Made by a program: the position numbers and the translations under genes
DNA from: Devosia sp. FJ2-5-3
GTDB lineage: Bacteria; Pseudomonadota; Alphaproteobacteria; Rhizobiales; Devosiaceae
Direction of reading: 5' to 3'
DNA length: 64,000 nucleotides
NCBI RefSeq assembly: GCF_029201545.1
Contig: NZ_CP104007.1
Location: 4,031,501 to 4,095,500, forward strand
In this document: in pieces, positions 35,403 to 43,828 of the stretch
Layout: each line of letters opens with the position of its first letter
Numbering within the stretch: the first letter of the stretch is position 1
Notes under the pieces: model-generated
The model's database searches: none
What the model was told of the DNA's origin: nothing
The model's input: the letters and a program-made list of their open reading frames with translations, nothing else

Positions 35403-36094
35403 GGCGCGGACCCGAGCTTGAAATCGTCGAGGCGCCGGAACGAGGCGCCGGGCTTGGGCTCGTGGAACAGAACCAGCCGGTCGAGCACGACATCCTGGCC
35501 CAGGAGCGCGCCGAACCAATTGCGCGCAGCCGTGGCGATTTCCTCGTGATCGGCCTCGGGGAGGCGATCGGTGAGGGTCATGTGGAAACGGAATTCGTCG
35601 AAGACATAGGGATAGCCATAGCCGTCGAGCAATTCCTCCTGGCGCGGGGTGAGGCCGCGGGAGGCCCTTGCAGCGCGATCACGCACGGAAAGCGGCGCGC
35701 GGAAGGGCTCGAACTGCTCGACCACATGGGCGGCCAGATCCTGGAGATCGTGGTTTTCGCCATCGGCGGTGAGGGCGAGGAAGCCATCGAGCGAGGCGAT
35801 CTTGAGCGGGCCGAGGGGGACCGGACGCAAGCTCGCGGCGAAATCGGCAAGGGCCTGGCGGAGCGTCTCGGGGGATTGGTCCGGCGCCAGCGCCATGGGC
35901 GGCTTGAGGGTGGCGTGGAAACCGTAGCGATTGGCGGACTGGGTGAGATTGAGCAGGCGATTGCGCTCTATGCCGCCCACGGGCCCGTCGAAAAACTGGC
36001 CGTTGCTGGAATCGCGTCCCAGCCAGGCCGAAGCCCTGTCCCACAAGGGGCTGGTGGCGGAGGGGGCGTAGTAGATGGCGAATCGTTCAGTCAT
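35399..36094 (-). CDS. DUF1045 phosphonate-operon protein (2H phosphoesterase-like)
   Basis: A 231-residue protein of the family found next to phn genes. Two HxT motifs are spaced as in 2H phosphoesterases: H60-A-T62 in RYGFHATLKPP and H171-M-T173 in FRFHMTLTDR. This supports hydrolysis of a cyclic phosphate such as the ribose 1,2-cyclic phosphate formed by C-P lyase (inference from fold and context). The start at 36094 has GAGGAG upstream. It is the first gene of the three-gene operon with phnM and phnN, and divergent from the glycerate kinase. Confidence 0.88.
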   Translation of the reverse strand: MTERFAIYYAPSATSPLWDRASAWLGRDSSNGQFFDGPVGGIERNRLLNLTQSANRYGFHATLKPPMALAPDQSPETLRQALADFAASLRPVPLGPLKIASLDGFLALTADGENHDLQDLAAHVVEQFEPFRAPLSVRDRAARASRGLTPRQEELLDGYGYPYVFDEFRFHMTLTDRLPEADHEEIATAARNWFGALLGQDVVLDRLVLFHEPKPGASFRRLDDFKLGSAP

Positions 36095-36220
36095 GAAAAC
36101 TCCTCGGCCTGCCGCTAGGCTTTCTATGTGTCTGCGTTTTGGCAAGGTGGCAAGGCTGGACAAGCTTTCGCCCGGTCGGCACAAAGACGCGGGGACAAGG
36201 CAGGACAGGCCGGGGAGAGC

Positions 36221-37474
36221 ATGGACAGAGAATTTCTGGAAAACCTGTTTCGGACCGCGGTCGAGCGGGCGCAGCCGGCCCTGGCGGTCAGCCGGTTCCT
36301 GCCGAAAAAGCCCATGGGGCGGACCATCGTCATCGGCGCCGGCAAGGCTTCGGCGCAGATGGCACGGGCCTTCGAAGAGGCCTGGGACGGGCCGCTGAGC
36401 GGGCTGGTGGTGACGCGCTATGGCTATGCCGAAAAATGCCAACACATCGAAATCGTCGAGGCCGCGCACCCGGTGCCGGACGCAGCCGGGTTTGCGGCGG
36501 CGCGGCGGATCGTGGAGCTGGTGGGGGGATTGAGCGCCGATGATCTCGTCGTGGCGCTGATTTCGGGCGGCGGCTCGTCGCTGCTGCCGGCGCCGGCGGA
36601 GGGTATGAGCCTTGAGGACGAGCAGGCGGTCAACCGGGCGCTGCTCGCCTCCGGCGCGCCGATCGGGGTGATGAACCTGATCCGCAACCAGTTTTCAACC
36701 ATCAAGGGCGGGCGGCTGGCGCTGGCGGCGACACCGGCGCGGGTGGCAACGCTGGCGGTGTCGGACGTGCCGGGGGATGACCCGGCGCTGGTGGCGTCGG
36801 GGCCGACCCTGCCCATCGCCGGAGACCGGGCGGAAGCGCGGCGGATGGCCGGGCTCTATCGGCTGGAGCTGCCCGAGGCGGCGCGGCGGGTTCTTGAGGG
36901 CGAGAGCAATCCGCCCCCGCTGGTGAACGATCCGGCGTTTGCACGGAACAGTGTCGCCACCATTGCCTCGGCGGCGCTGTCGCTGGCGGCGGCGGCCGAA
37001 ATGGGGCGGGCGCAGGGGCTGGAGACGGCCATTTTGTCGGACTCCATCGAGGGCGAGGCGCGGGACGTGGCGCAGGTGCACGCCGCCATGGCGCGGGAAA
37101 TCGTCTTGCGCGATCAACCGTTCAGGAAGCCGGCGCTGCTGCTTTCGGGTGGGGAAACGACTGTGACCTTGCGGGGCAAGGGTCGCGGTGGGCGGAACGG
37201 AGAGTTTGCGCTGGCGCTGGCCATTGCGCTCGATGGCGTCGCGGGCGTTTCGGCGCTTGCCGCCGACACGGACGGCATTGATGGTTCGGAAGACAATGCC
37301 GGAGCCTTTGTCGACGGCAGCTCGGCGCGGCGGATGCGCGAAGCCGGGATCGACCCCCAACGGCAGCTGGCCAATAATGATGGCTATGGCGCTTTTGAAG
37401 CCATTGGCGACCTTTTCTTCACCGGCCCGACCGGGACCAATGTGAATGATTTCAGGGCGATCCTCATAAGGTAG
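36221..37474 (+). CDS. Glycerate kinase, MOFRL/GckA type
   Basis: ATP-dependent glycerate 2-kinase of the TtuD/GckA class feeding glycerate to glycolysis. 417 residues: N-terminal domain with IVIGAGKASAQMARAFEE and ALISGGGSSLLPAPAEG, and the C-terminal MOFRL domain (LLLSGGETTVTLRGKGRGGR, then TDGIDGSEDNAGAFVDG). GGGGAG precedes the ATG at 36221; the frame is open from 36128. Divergent from the phosphonate genes. Possible source of glycerate: tartronate semialdehyde or hydroxypyruvate pathways, not seen here. Confidence 0.92.
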   Translation: MDREFLENLFRTAVERAQPALAVSRFLPKKPMGRTIVIGAGKASAQMARAFEEAWDGPLSGLVVTRYGYAEKCQHIEIVEAAHPVPDAAGFAAARRIVELVGGLSADDLVVALISGGGSSLLPAPAEGMSLEDEQAVNRALLASGAPIGVMNLIRNQFSTIKGGRLALAATPARVATLAVSDVPGDDPALVASGPTLPIAGDRAEARRMAGLYRLELPEAARRVLEGESNPPPLVNDPAFARNSVATIASAALSLAAAAEMGRAQGLETAILSDSIEGEARDVAQVHAAMAREIVLRDQPFRKPALLLSGGETTVTLRGKGRGGRNGEFALALAIALDGVAGVSALAADTDGIDGSEDNAGAFVDGSSARRMREAGIDPQRQLANNDGYGAFEAIGDLFFTGPTGTNVNDFRAILIR

Positions 37475-37601
37475 CGCCCCACCCCACCCGACCTCCCCCT
37501 TAAGGAGGGGGAGGAGTGATTTTGTGGCTTTCCTATCCTGTGCCAAACTCGGTCTGGTCCTTTCCCGACAGGGGAGGCGTCGGCTGATGAGAGGAGACGA
37601 C

Positions 37602-37955
37602 ATGGCACGGGTGACAGGCATTGGGGGCATCTTCTTCCGGGCGGGCGACAAGACTGCGCTGGCCAATTGGTACGAGACGCATCTGGGCATCAGCGAGATG
37701 TGGCAGCAGGATGCCGGGATGACGGTATTCGCCCCCTTCCGGCAGGAGAGCGATTATTTTCCCGCCGACAAGCAGTGGATGATCAATTTCCGCGTCGATG
37801 ATCTCGACGCCATGATCGCCAGTTTGCGCGAAGCCGGTATCGCCGTCGAAACGCGGCCGGGGGAATGGGACACGCCCGAGACGGGTCGATTTGCCCGCAT
37901 CCATGACCCCGAAGGCAACCAGATCGAGCTCTGGGAACCGGCGGCAGCAGTTTAG
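37602..37955 (+). CDS. VOC family protein (glyoxalase-like)
   Basis: A 117-residue vicinal-oxygen-chelate protein: two beta-alpha-beta-beta-beta modules, TGIGGIFFRAGDKTALANWY at the N-terminus and FARIHDPEGNQIELWEP at the C-terminus. The C-terminal E of QIELWEP is the usual metal ligand; an N-terminal His ligand is not obvious, so metal binding is uncertain. GAGGAGAC precedes the ATG at 37602. A family C hairpin separates it from the glycerate kinase. Substrate unknown. Confidence 0.85.
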   Translation: MARVTGIGGIFFRAGDKTALANWYETHLGISEMWQQDAGMTVFAPFRQESDYFPADKQWMINFRVDDLDAMIASLREAGIAVETRPGEWDTPETGRFARIHDPEGNQIELWEPAAAV

Positions 37956-37960
37956 TCATA

Positions 37961-37975
37961 AAAAGTCATACTTTT
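37961..37975. promoter_or_regulatory. FadR-type operator candidate AAAAGT-CAT-ACTTTT
   Basis: A perfect 6-bp-arm palindrome with the GT-N3-AC core typical of FadR-subfamily GntR sites, 76 bp upstream of the sugar dehydrogenase gene. A related AAAGT-N3-ATT site lies upstream of ytfQ at 44861. The GntR regulator at 39393 is the natural candidate to bind both. Confidence 0.5.
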
Positions 37976-38050
37976 ATTGCCGGGGGTGCTTGGCGACTGG
38001 CGCGCGCTCTGCTCTAAAACCACCCACCAAAGCTCGGGGAGATTTTTGAG

Positions 38051-38989
38051 ATGGGCAAGCGCAAGATCGCTGTTATCGGTGTCGGCAAGATCGCCGTGGA
38101 CCAGCATATCCCGGTGATCGAGGCGTCGGACGATTTCGAACTCGCCGCGACGGTTTCGACGCGCGGTGTCGCCCATGGCGACCTGCCGGTGTTCAAGACA
38201 CCGGCCGAGCTTTATGCCGCCCTGCCCGAGGTGGCGCTCGTGTCCATCTGCACCCCGCCCGGCGTGCGCCATGCCTATGTCCGCGAGGCGCTCGACGCCG
38301 GCAAGGACGTGATGATGGAAAAGCCCCCGACCACGACCATTTCCGAACTCGACGACCTCATCGCCCATGCCAAGCGGCTCGACCGGGTGCTGTACCAGAC
38401 ATGGCACAGCCAGTTTAACGCCGCGGTGGACCGGACCAAGGCGATACTGGCGCAGGAAGGCGTGGTTTCGGCGCGGATCGACTGGCGGGAAAGCGTGCGC
38501 AAATGGCATCCGGGCCAGGACTGGGTGTGGGAGCCCGGCGGCTTCGGCGTCTGCGACCCCGGCATCAATGCTCTTTCCATTTTTACCAAGGTCATGCCCT
38601 TCCCCGTCTTCGTGGAGAGCGCAAAGCTGACTTTTCCGGCCAATCGGCAGACGCCGGTGGATGTGGAAATCGCGTTCAAATCCGCCCAGGCGCACAAGCC
38701 GACACTGTCAGCCGGGTTCAACTGGCTCGAAGAGAGCGGGGAAATCTGGACCATCCGCTTCACGACCGGGGCCGGCAAGGATGTCCGGCTCGAGAATGGC
38801 GGGCGCAAGCTGACGGTCGACGGAGAACTGGTGCTCGAGCATGGCGACGCGGAATACGGGGCCATGTATGAAAGATTTGCCGACCTGCTCGAAGCGCGGC
38901 AAAGCGATGTCGACGCCGCCCCGCTGCGGCTGATGGCCGACGTGTTTCTGCTCGGGGCCCGCGAGAACGGCCCGGAGTTCGAGTGGTAG
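38051..38989 (+). CDS. D-galactose / L-arabinose 1-dehydrogenase (Gfo/Idh/MocA family)
   Basis: NAD(P)-dependent oxidation of galactose (or arabinose) to the lactone, first step of the De Ley-Doudoroff or Weimberg-type oxidative routes. 312 residues: KRKIAVIGVGKIAVDQHIPV (Rossmann GxGxxA), MMEKPPTTTISELDDL, and TWHSQFNAAVDRTKAIL are characteristic of the Pseudomonas/Azospirillum-type dehydrogenase; WEPGGFGVCDPGINALSIF carries catalytic Asp. A GGGGAG lies upstream. Context with the galactofuranose-type importer supports galactose. No downstream lactonase or dehydratase is in the window. Confidence 0.85.
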   Translation: MGKRKIAVIGVGKIAVDQHIPVIEASDDFELAATVSTRGVAHGDLPVFKTPAELYAALPEVALVSICTPPGVRHAYVREALDAGKDVMMEKPPTTTISELDDLIAHAKRLDRVLYQTWHSQFNAAVDRTKAILAQEGVVSARIDWRESVRKWHPGQDWVWEPGGFGVCDPGINALSIFTKVMPFPVFVESAKLTFPANRQTPVDVEIAFKSAQAHKPTLSAGFNWLEESGEIWTIRFTTGAGKDVRLENGGRKLTVDGELVLEHGDAEYGAMYERFADLLEARQSDVDAAPLRLMADVFLLGARENGPEFEW

Positions 38990-38995
38990 GCGCGT

Positions 38996-39169
38996 TCAGC
39001 GCTCGTCCCTATCCTCGGCGCGATATTCGGCGCGCGTGCCGGCCTCGGTGATCTCCCGCTCCAGCGGGGTGCGCTGGCGATTTCGCATGATGCCATAGAC
39101 GAGGGCGGCCGCGAGGCACACCACGCCAAGGGTCAGCAGGATCAGCCAGAGATTTGGGGTGATATCCAT
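38996..39169 (-). CDS. 57-residue single-pass membrane protein
   Basis: Small protein MDITPNLWLILLTLGVVCLA... with one membrane helix (about residues 7-27) followed by a highly charged tail (NRQRTPLEREITEAGTRAEY). AAGGAGA at good spacing precedes the ATG at 39169, supporting real translation. It is convergent with the sugar dehydrogenase, 6 bp from its stop. Function unknown. The 223-bp gap upstream (39170-39392) contains a family C hairpin around 39335-39375. Confidence 0.65.
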   Translation of the reverse strand: MDITPNLWLILLTLGVVCLAAALVYGIMRNRQRTPLEREITEAGTRAEYRAEDRDER

Positions 39170-39392
39170 GTCGTGTCTCCTTCTGGGAAGAACGGACGGG
39201 ATGGATGAGGGTTGCGGGGGTTGCCGGGCAGTTGAGTTGGAGGGCGCCGGATTGGGGCTTTTGCTCCCGCCCCGGGTTGCCATTTTTTTGGGGGGAGGGA
39301 GCCGGGGGGAGCCGCTGGATTGGGGCTCTCGCCCTACCCCAACCCTCCCCGCGAGGGGGAGGGAGCCCGGTCGGTGGGTGGGGGAGCCTGGC

Positions 39393-40124
39393 CTAGAGGG
39401 ACAGCAGACGCTGCTGGTCTAGGGCGAGGCAGGCGGTCAGCGCGGTGACCGCCGCGTCGGGATGGCCGGCTTCGATGGCGTCGAGCAGGGCTTCGAGATT
39501 TCTGGTGGCCTCGACCATATAGAGGGGGCGAGTGGCCTCATCTTTGGAGAGGATGAGCGCAAGGATCAGTTCCACCACCCCGACGACCGAACGCAGGAGC
39601 GTGTTCTGGGCGCTTTCGGCGATGATGGCATGGATTTCGAGGCAGGCGAGGCCGAACTGCTCGATGCTGTCGGTGGCCGTGCTCATCTGGTGCAGCCAGT
39701 ATTTCATGAGCCGGACATGTTCGGCGGTGCGGTGACGGGCGGCGTGGCGGACGGCCGGACCCTCCAGGGCTTCGCGCACTTCGAGCAGGTTTTCAAAGAA
39801 GTGCCGGTCGGCCGGGGCGTGGAAATGCCAGGCGAGAACCTGGGAATCGAAGAAATTCCAGCGGCTGCGCGGCGAAACGCGGGTGCCCACCTTGGGGCGG
39901 GCTTCGACCAGCCCCTTGGCCTCGAGCGTCTTGATCGCCTCGCGCAGGACTGTGCGCGACACGCCATAACGCTCCATCATTACCGCGTCGCTGTCCAGAA
40001 CCGAGCCAATTGGGGCGGCGCCCGAGACAATGGCCCGGCCGATTTCGTTGATGACGAAAGTGTGGAAATTGCGCGCAGCATGCCGCCCCGTGAGGGATCG
40101 GATAAGGCTGCCGGCTTCGATCAT
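39393..40124 (-). CDS. GntR family regulator, FadR subfamily
   Basis: A 243-residue regulator with an N-terminal winged helix (VINEIGRAIVSGAAPIGSVL, MERYGVSRTVLREAIKTLEA, LVEARPKVGTRV) and a C-terminal all-helical FCD domain (FFENLLEVREALEGPAVRHA, then LEIHAIIAESAQN) carrying the Asp/His pattern used for metal and ligand binding. It starts 1 bp after the yjfF-like permease stop and is therefore the last gene of the importer operon. It likely senses a sugar acid such as galactonate (inference). Confidence 0.9.
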   Translation of the reverse strand: MIEAGSLIRSLTGRHAARNFHTFVINEIGRAIVSGAAPIGSVLDSDAVMMERYGVSRTVLREAIKTLEAKGLVEARPKVGTRVSPRSRWNFFDSQVLAWHFHAPADRHFFENLLEVREALEGPAVRHAARHRTAEHVRLMKYWLHQMSTATDSIEQFGLACLEIHAIIAESAQNTLLRSVVGVVELILALILSKDEATRPLYMVEATRNLEALLDAIEAGHPDAAVTALTACLALDQQRLLSL

Positions 40125-40125
40125 T

Positions 40126-41103
40126 TCAGGCTTTCTGGGACGATTTGTCTCCGGGTGCGGCCGCGGCAAAGATAATCCGCTGCAGCACGATAAACAGGAA
40201 CAGGAGGACCCCGATGACGATCTTGGTCCACCAGCTCGACAGCGTGCCGTCGAAGATGATGTAGGTCTGGACGAGGCCCAACAGCATGACGCCGATGAAC
40301 GTGCCCAGCACAAACCCATAGCCGCCGGTGAGCAGCGTGCCCCCTATGACCACCGCGCTGATGGCATCGAGCTCGACGCCCACTGCCGCCAGCGGATAGC
40401 CGGCCGATGTATAAAGGGAAAAAACAATGCCCGCCGAGGCCGCAAGCACCGAGGACAGCATATAAATGGCCACCGTGGTGCGCCCCACCGGCACGCCCAT
40501 GAGCGAGGCCGAAACCGCATTGCCGCCCAGGGCATAGACATAGGAGCCAAATTTTGTGCGATGGGCAATGAGCGCTCCGAGAGCGAAGATGGCGACCATG
40601 GAAAGGCCGATGAAACTGAGGCGGCCGCCACCGGGCAGGCGCACCATGAGGCTCGAGATCCAGGCGTAGAAATCGTGGTTGATGGGCACCGAATCCTGGG
40701 TGATCACCGAAGCGGCGCCGCGGGCGAGGAACATGCCCGCCAGGGTGACGATGAAGGACGGCACGGCGAGGAAATGAATGGCCAGCCCCATCGTGCCGCC
40801 AAAGGCCGCCGCCACCAGGAGTGCGATGGCGAAAGCGCCCAGCGGATGAAAGCCGGCCCAGGAAATGAGCACGGCGATCAGCACGCCGGTAAACCCGATG
40901 ACGGCGCCGACCGAAAGATCGATGCCGCCGGAGAGGATGACGAAAGTCATGCCCACCGCGGCGATGCCGAGGAAGGCATTATCGGTGAGGAAATTGCCGA
41001 GAACCCGGGTGGAAAACATATTGGGGAACTGCATCACCGCCAGGCCATAGGCGATGGCGAAGATGAGCGCGGTGGCGACGAGCGGGCGCAGGCTGCGGTT
41101 CAT
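40126..41103 (-). CDS. yjfF: Sugar ABC transporter permease, YjfF-like
   Basis: A 325-residue CUT2 (ribose-type) permease. It has about nine hydrophobic segments, and the conserved FVILSGGIDLSVGAVIGFTG and VELDAISAVVIGGTLLTGG blocks. The ATG at 41103 overlaps the stop of the other permease by 4 bp. Pairing of two different permeases with YtfQ- and YtfR-like proteins is the arrangement of the E. coli galactofuranose importer. The symbol is based on operon order and motif similarity. Confidence 0.85.
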   Translation of the reverse strand: MNRSLRPLVATALIFAIAYGLAVMQFPNMFSTRVLGNFLTDNAFLGIAAVGMTFVILSGGIDLSVGAVIGFTGVLIAVLISWAGFHPLGAFAIALLVAAAFGGTMGLAIHFLAVPSFIVTLAGMFLARGAASVITQDSVPINHDFYAWISSLMVRLPGGGRLSFIGLSMVAIFALGALIAHRTKFGSYVYALGGNAVSASLMGVPVGRTTVAIYMLSSVLAASAGIVFSLYTSAGYPLAAVGVELDAISAVVIGGTLLTGGYGFVLGTFIGVMLLGLVQTYIIFDGTLSSWWTKIVIGVLLFLFIVLQRIIFAAAAPGDKSSQKA

Positions 41104-42104
41104 TTTTTCGCTCCGGCGGGAACAGGGCGCAGGCGGGCGGGGGCGAGGCGCGCGGCCAAGGGCGACTGGATCAGCAGGACGATGAAGATCAGCCCGGCCT
41201 TGACGATGAGGTTGAACTCGGGCGGGAAGCCGGAGACGAGAATGCCGGTGTTCATGGCCTGGATGATGAGCGCGCCGACCACGGCCAGGGGCACGGAAAA
41301 GCGCCCGCCGAGAAGCGAGGTGCCGCCGATGACCACGGCGAGGATGGCGTCGAGTTCGAGCCAGAGCCCGGCATTGTTGGCGTCTGCCCCGCGAATATCG
41401 CCGGCAACGATGATGCCGGCAATGGCGGCGCAAAGGCCGGAGAGGGAATAGACAAGCAGCAGCAGCATGCGGCTGCGGATGCCGGCAAGGCTGGCGGCGG
41501 CGCGATTGACGCCCACCGCTTCGATGAAGAGGCCGATGGCGGTGCGCCGTACCAGGAGCGTCACCAGCACCATCAGCACCAGCGCGATGACGGCGGCCAT
41601 GGGCAGGCCGAGAAAGGACCCGGTGCCGATAAAGATCAGCACGGGATCGTTGAAAGTGACGATAAAGCCCTGGGTAATGAGCTGGGCGATGCCGCGCCCG
41701 GCGACCATTAGCACCAGCGTGGCGACGATGGGCTGGATATCGAGGAAGGCGACGAGAATGCCGTTCCAGAGGCCGCAGAGGAGGCCGACGACAAGCGCCG
41801 CGGCAACCGCGACGGGGGCGGGATAGCCGGCGACCACCAGCGTGGCGGCGACGGCGCCGGCAACCGCCATGACCGCGCCGACCGACAGATCCACCCCCTT
41901 GGTGGCGATGACCCCGGCCATGCCGATGGCGAGGATGGCCACCGGGGCGCCGCGATTGATGACGTCGATGGCGCTGCCGAAAAAGCGCCCGTCCTGCCAG
42001 GTGATGCGGAAGAAATTGGGAAAAAGCAGCCAGTTGATCAGCAGTACGCCGATCAGGGCGATGAGCTGGGGGCTGGCGAGGAACGAGGCGGAACGCCGGA
42101 TCAT
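41100..42104 (-). CDS. ytfT: Sugar ABC transporter permease, YtfT-like
   Basis: A 334-residue CUT2 permease with GMAGVIATKGVDLSVGAVMA and LDAILAVVIGGTSLLGG motifs. It forms the membrane channel with the downstream YjfF-like permease. The ATG at 42104 overlaps the ytfR stop by 4 bp, which sets the start; the longer open frame is a shadow of ytfR. The C-terminus is Arg/Pro-rich and cytoplasmic. Confidence 0.86.
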   Translation of the reverse strand: MIRRSASFLASPQLIALIGVLLINWLLFPNFFRITWQDGRFFGSAIDVINRGAPVAILAIGMAGVIATKGVDLSVGAVMAVAGAVAATLVVAGYPAPVAVAAALVVGLLCGLWNGILVAFLDIQPIVATLVLMVAGRGIAQLITQGFIVTFNDPVLIFIGTGSFLGLPMAAVIALVLMVLVTLLVRRTAIGLFIEAVGVNRAAASLAGIRSRMLLLLVYSLSGLCAAIAGIIVAGDIRGADANNAGLWLELDAILAVVIGGTSLLGGRFSVPLAVVGALIIQAMNTGILVSGFPPEFNLIVKAGLIFIVLLIQSPLAARLAPARLRPVPAGAKK

Positions 42105-43618
42105 GCGGGCGCTCCCTCGTGATGATTGGCTATGGCCTGCACGATAATGCCCGGATTGATGTTTTCGCCATTGAGCTCGGCGACGAGTTCGCGATCGCGC
42201 ATGACGACGATGCGCGAGGAATAGGCGACGACCTCGTCGAGCTCGGAGGAAATGACGACCAGCGCCAGCCCGTCGTCGCGCAGGCGATTGATGGTGCGCA
42301 CGATCTCGGCATGGGCGCCGACATCGATGCCGCGGGTGGGTTCGTCGAGAATGAGGAAGGCCGGATCGGTGGCGAGCCAGCGCGAGAGGATGACCTTTTG
42401 CTGGTTGCCGCCCGAGAGCAGTTTGACCGGCATGTCGAGCGAGGCGGCGCGGATATCCATGGCCTCGCCGAATTTGCCGGCGATCTCCATCTGCTCGTCG
42501 CGATTGAGGGCGGAAAACCACCCCAGCTTGCCCTGGAGCGCGATGATGATGTTTTCGCGCACCGACAGATCGCCGAAAATGCCCTCGGCCTTGCGGTCCT
42601 CAGGGCAGAAGCCGAAGCCATGGGCGATGGCATCGGTGGGGCTGGCAATGGTGGTGGGCTTGCCCGCGACGGAGACGCTGCCCTCGTCGGCGGCGTCGGC
42701 CCCAAACATGAGCCGCGCCATTTCGGTTCGGCCCGATCCCAGAAGCCCGGCGACGCCGATGACCTCGCCCTTGTGGATGGAGAGGGTGAAGGGCAGGACG
42801 CTGCGCTTCTTGCCGTAGCCGGTGAACTGGACCAGCACCTCGCCCAGCGGCCGGTTTTCATCGAGCCTGGTGGTGCCGGAAAAGGCGATGTCCTTGCCCA
42901 ACATCAGACGGACCACATCGGTGCGGGTGAGAGTGTCGAGGGCGCGGGTGTCGATCAGCCTGCCATTGCGCAGGATGGTGACGCGGTCGGCAATGGCAAA
43001 GACCTGATCGAGGAAATGGGTGATGAAGACGATGGCGAGCCCTTGCGCCTTGAGATCGGCGATGATCTCGAACAGGCGCTCGACCTCCTTGCGGTCGAGA
43101 CTGGCCGTGGGTTCGTCGAGGATCAGCACCTTGCCCGAGAGCTCGACGGCGCGGGCAATGGCGACGATCTGCTGGACGGCGACGGAATGGCTGCCGAGTT
43201 CGCTCGCGGGATCGAGATCGAGCCCATAGCGGGCGAGGATTTTTCGCGTGTCGGCTTCCATGCGGCGGCGGTCGACGAGGCCGAAACGGGTGGGCTGGTG
43301 GCCGAGATAGAGGTTTTCGGCGACGGAGCGATTGGGCAGGAGATTGACCTCCTGATAGACCGTGCCGATGCCATGCGTCTGGGCGTGCTGGGGATTGGCG
43401 AGGGTGACGGGGACGCCGTCGGCCAGGACCGTGCCGCCATCGGGCTGGTAGGCGCCGGTGAGGATCTTGATCAGCGTCGATTTTCCAGCGCCATTTTCGC
43501 CCAAAAGGGCGTGGACCTCGCCGGGCATGAGGCCGAAATCGACCTGATCCAGCGCGGTATGGTTGCCGAAGATTTTTACGATGCCCCGCGCCTCGAGCGC
43601 GTAGCTTTTTTCGTTCAT
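42101..43618 (-). CDS. ytfR: Sugar ABC transporter ATP-binding protein, YtfR-like
   Basis: A 505-residue double-domain ATPase as in all CUT2 importers. N-half: Walker A LLGENGAGKSTLIK, VAVQQIVAIARAVEL signature region, LILDEPTASLD. C-half: degenerate Walker A GLLGSGRTEMARLM, signature LSGGNQQKVILSRWL, LILDEPTRGIDVGA. The start at 43618 has GGGGAGGGG upstream. It is separated from the binding-protein gene by a 210-bp gap carrying a small hairpin and a family A REP-like element, which may lower expression of the ATPase and permeases relative to the binding protein. Confidence 0.9.
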   Translation of the reverse strand: MNEKSYALEARGIVKIFGNHTALDQVDFGLMPGEVHALLGENGAGKSTLIKILTGAYQPDGGTVLADGVPVTLANPQHAQTHGIGTVYQEVNLLPNRSVAENLYLGHQPTRFGLVDRRRMEADTRKILARYGLDLDPASELGSHSVAVQQIVAIARAVELSGKVLILDEPTASLDRKEVERLFEIIADLKAQGLAIVFITHFLDQVFAIADRVTILRNGRLIDTRALDTLTRTDVVRLMLGKDIAFSGTTRLDENRPLGEVLVQFTGYGKKRSVLPFTLSIHKGEVIGVAGLLGSGRTEMARLMFGADAADEGSVSVAGKPTTIASPTDAIAHGFGFCPEDRKAEGIFGDLSVRENIIIALQGKLGWFSALNRDEQMEIAGKFGEAMDIRAASLDMPVKLLSGGNQQKVILSRWLATDPAFLILDEPTRGIDVGAHAEIVRTINRLRDDGLALVVISSELDEVVAYSSRIVVMRDRELVAELNGENINPGIIVQAIANHHEGAPA

Positions 43619-43631
43619 TGCCCCTCCCCGG

Positions 43632-43647
43632 CCGTCCTTGTGGACGG
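43632..43647 (-). terminator. Small hairpin between ytfQ and ytfR
   Basis: CCGTCC-TTGT-GGACGG, a 6-bp stem just upstream of the ytfR ribosome site. With the adjacent REP-like element it could cause partial termination or protect the ytfQ message. Confidence 0.35.
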
Positions 43648-43710
43648 TCTGGATCTTCCCCATTGCGGCCACTTCCGGGCCGCTACCCAGTGTTGACCGT
43701 TCCGATCACA

Positions 43711-43773
43711 GTGTCACCCCCGCGCCAGCGGGGGCCTCCGTTAAACAGGGGTTCCCGCTTGCGCGGGAATGAC
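43711..43773. repeat. REP/BIME-like double hairpin (family A, copy 3, inverted)
   Basis: Same two-hairpin structure with a GTTAAA linker, in reverse orientation to copies 1 and 2. It lies 56 bp after the ytfQ stop, inside an importer operon, the position where REP elements are known to stabilise binding-protein mRNA in enterobacteria. Confidence 0.8.
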
Positions 43774-43828
43774 ATCGTGGGTGGGCTGGACGGCAGCACA
43801 CAATGCCGCCGTCCGCCCTGCCTCCAGC

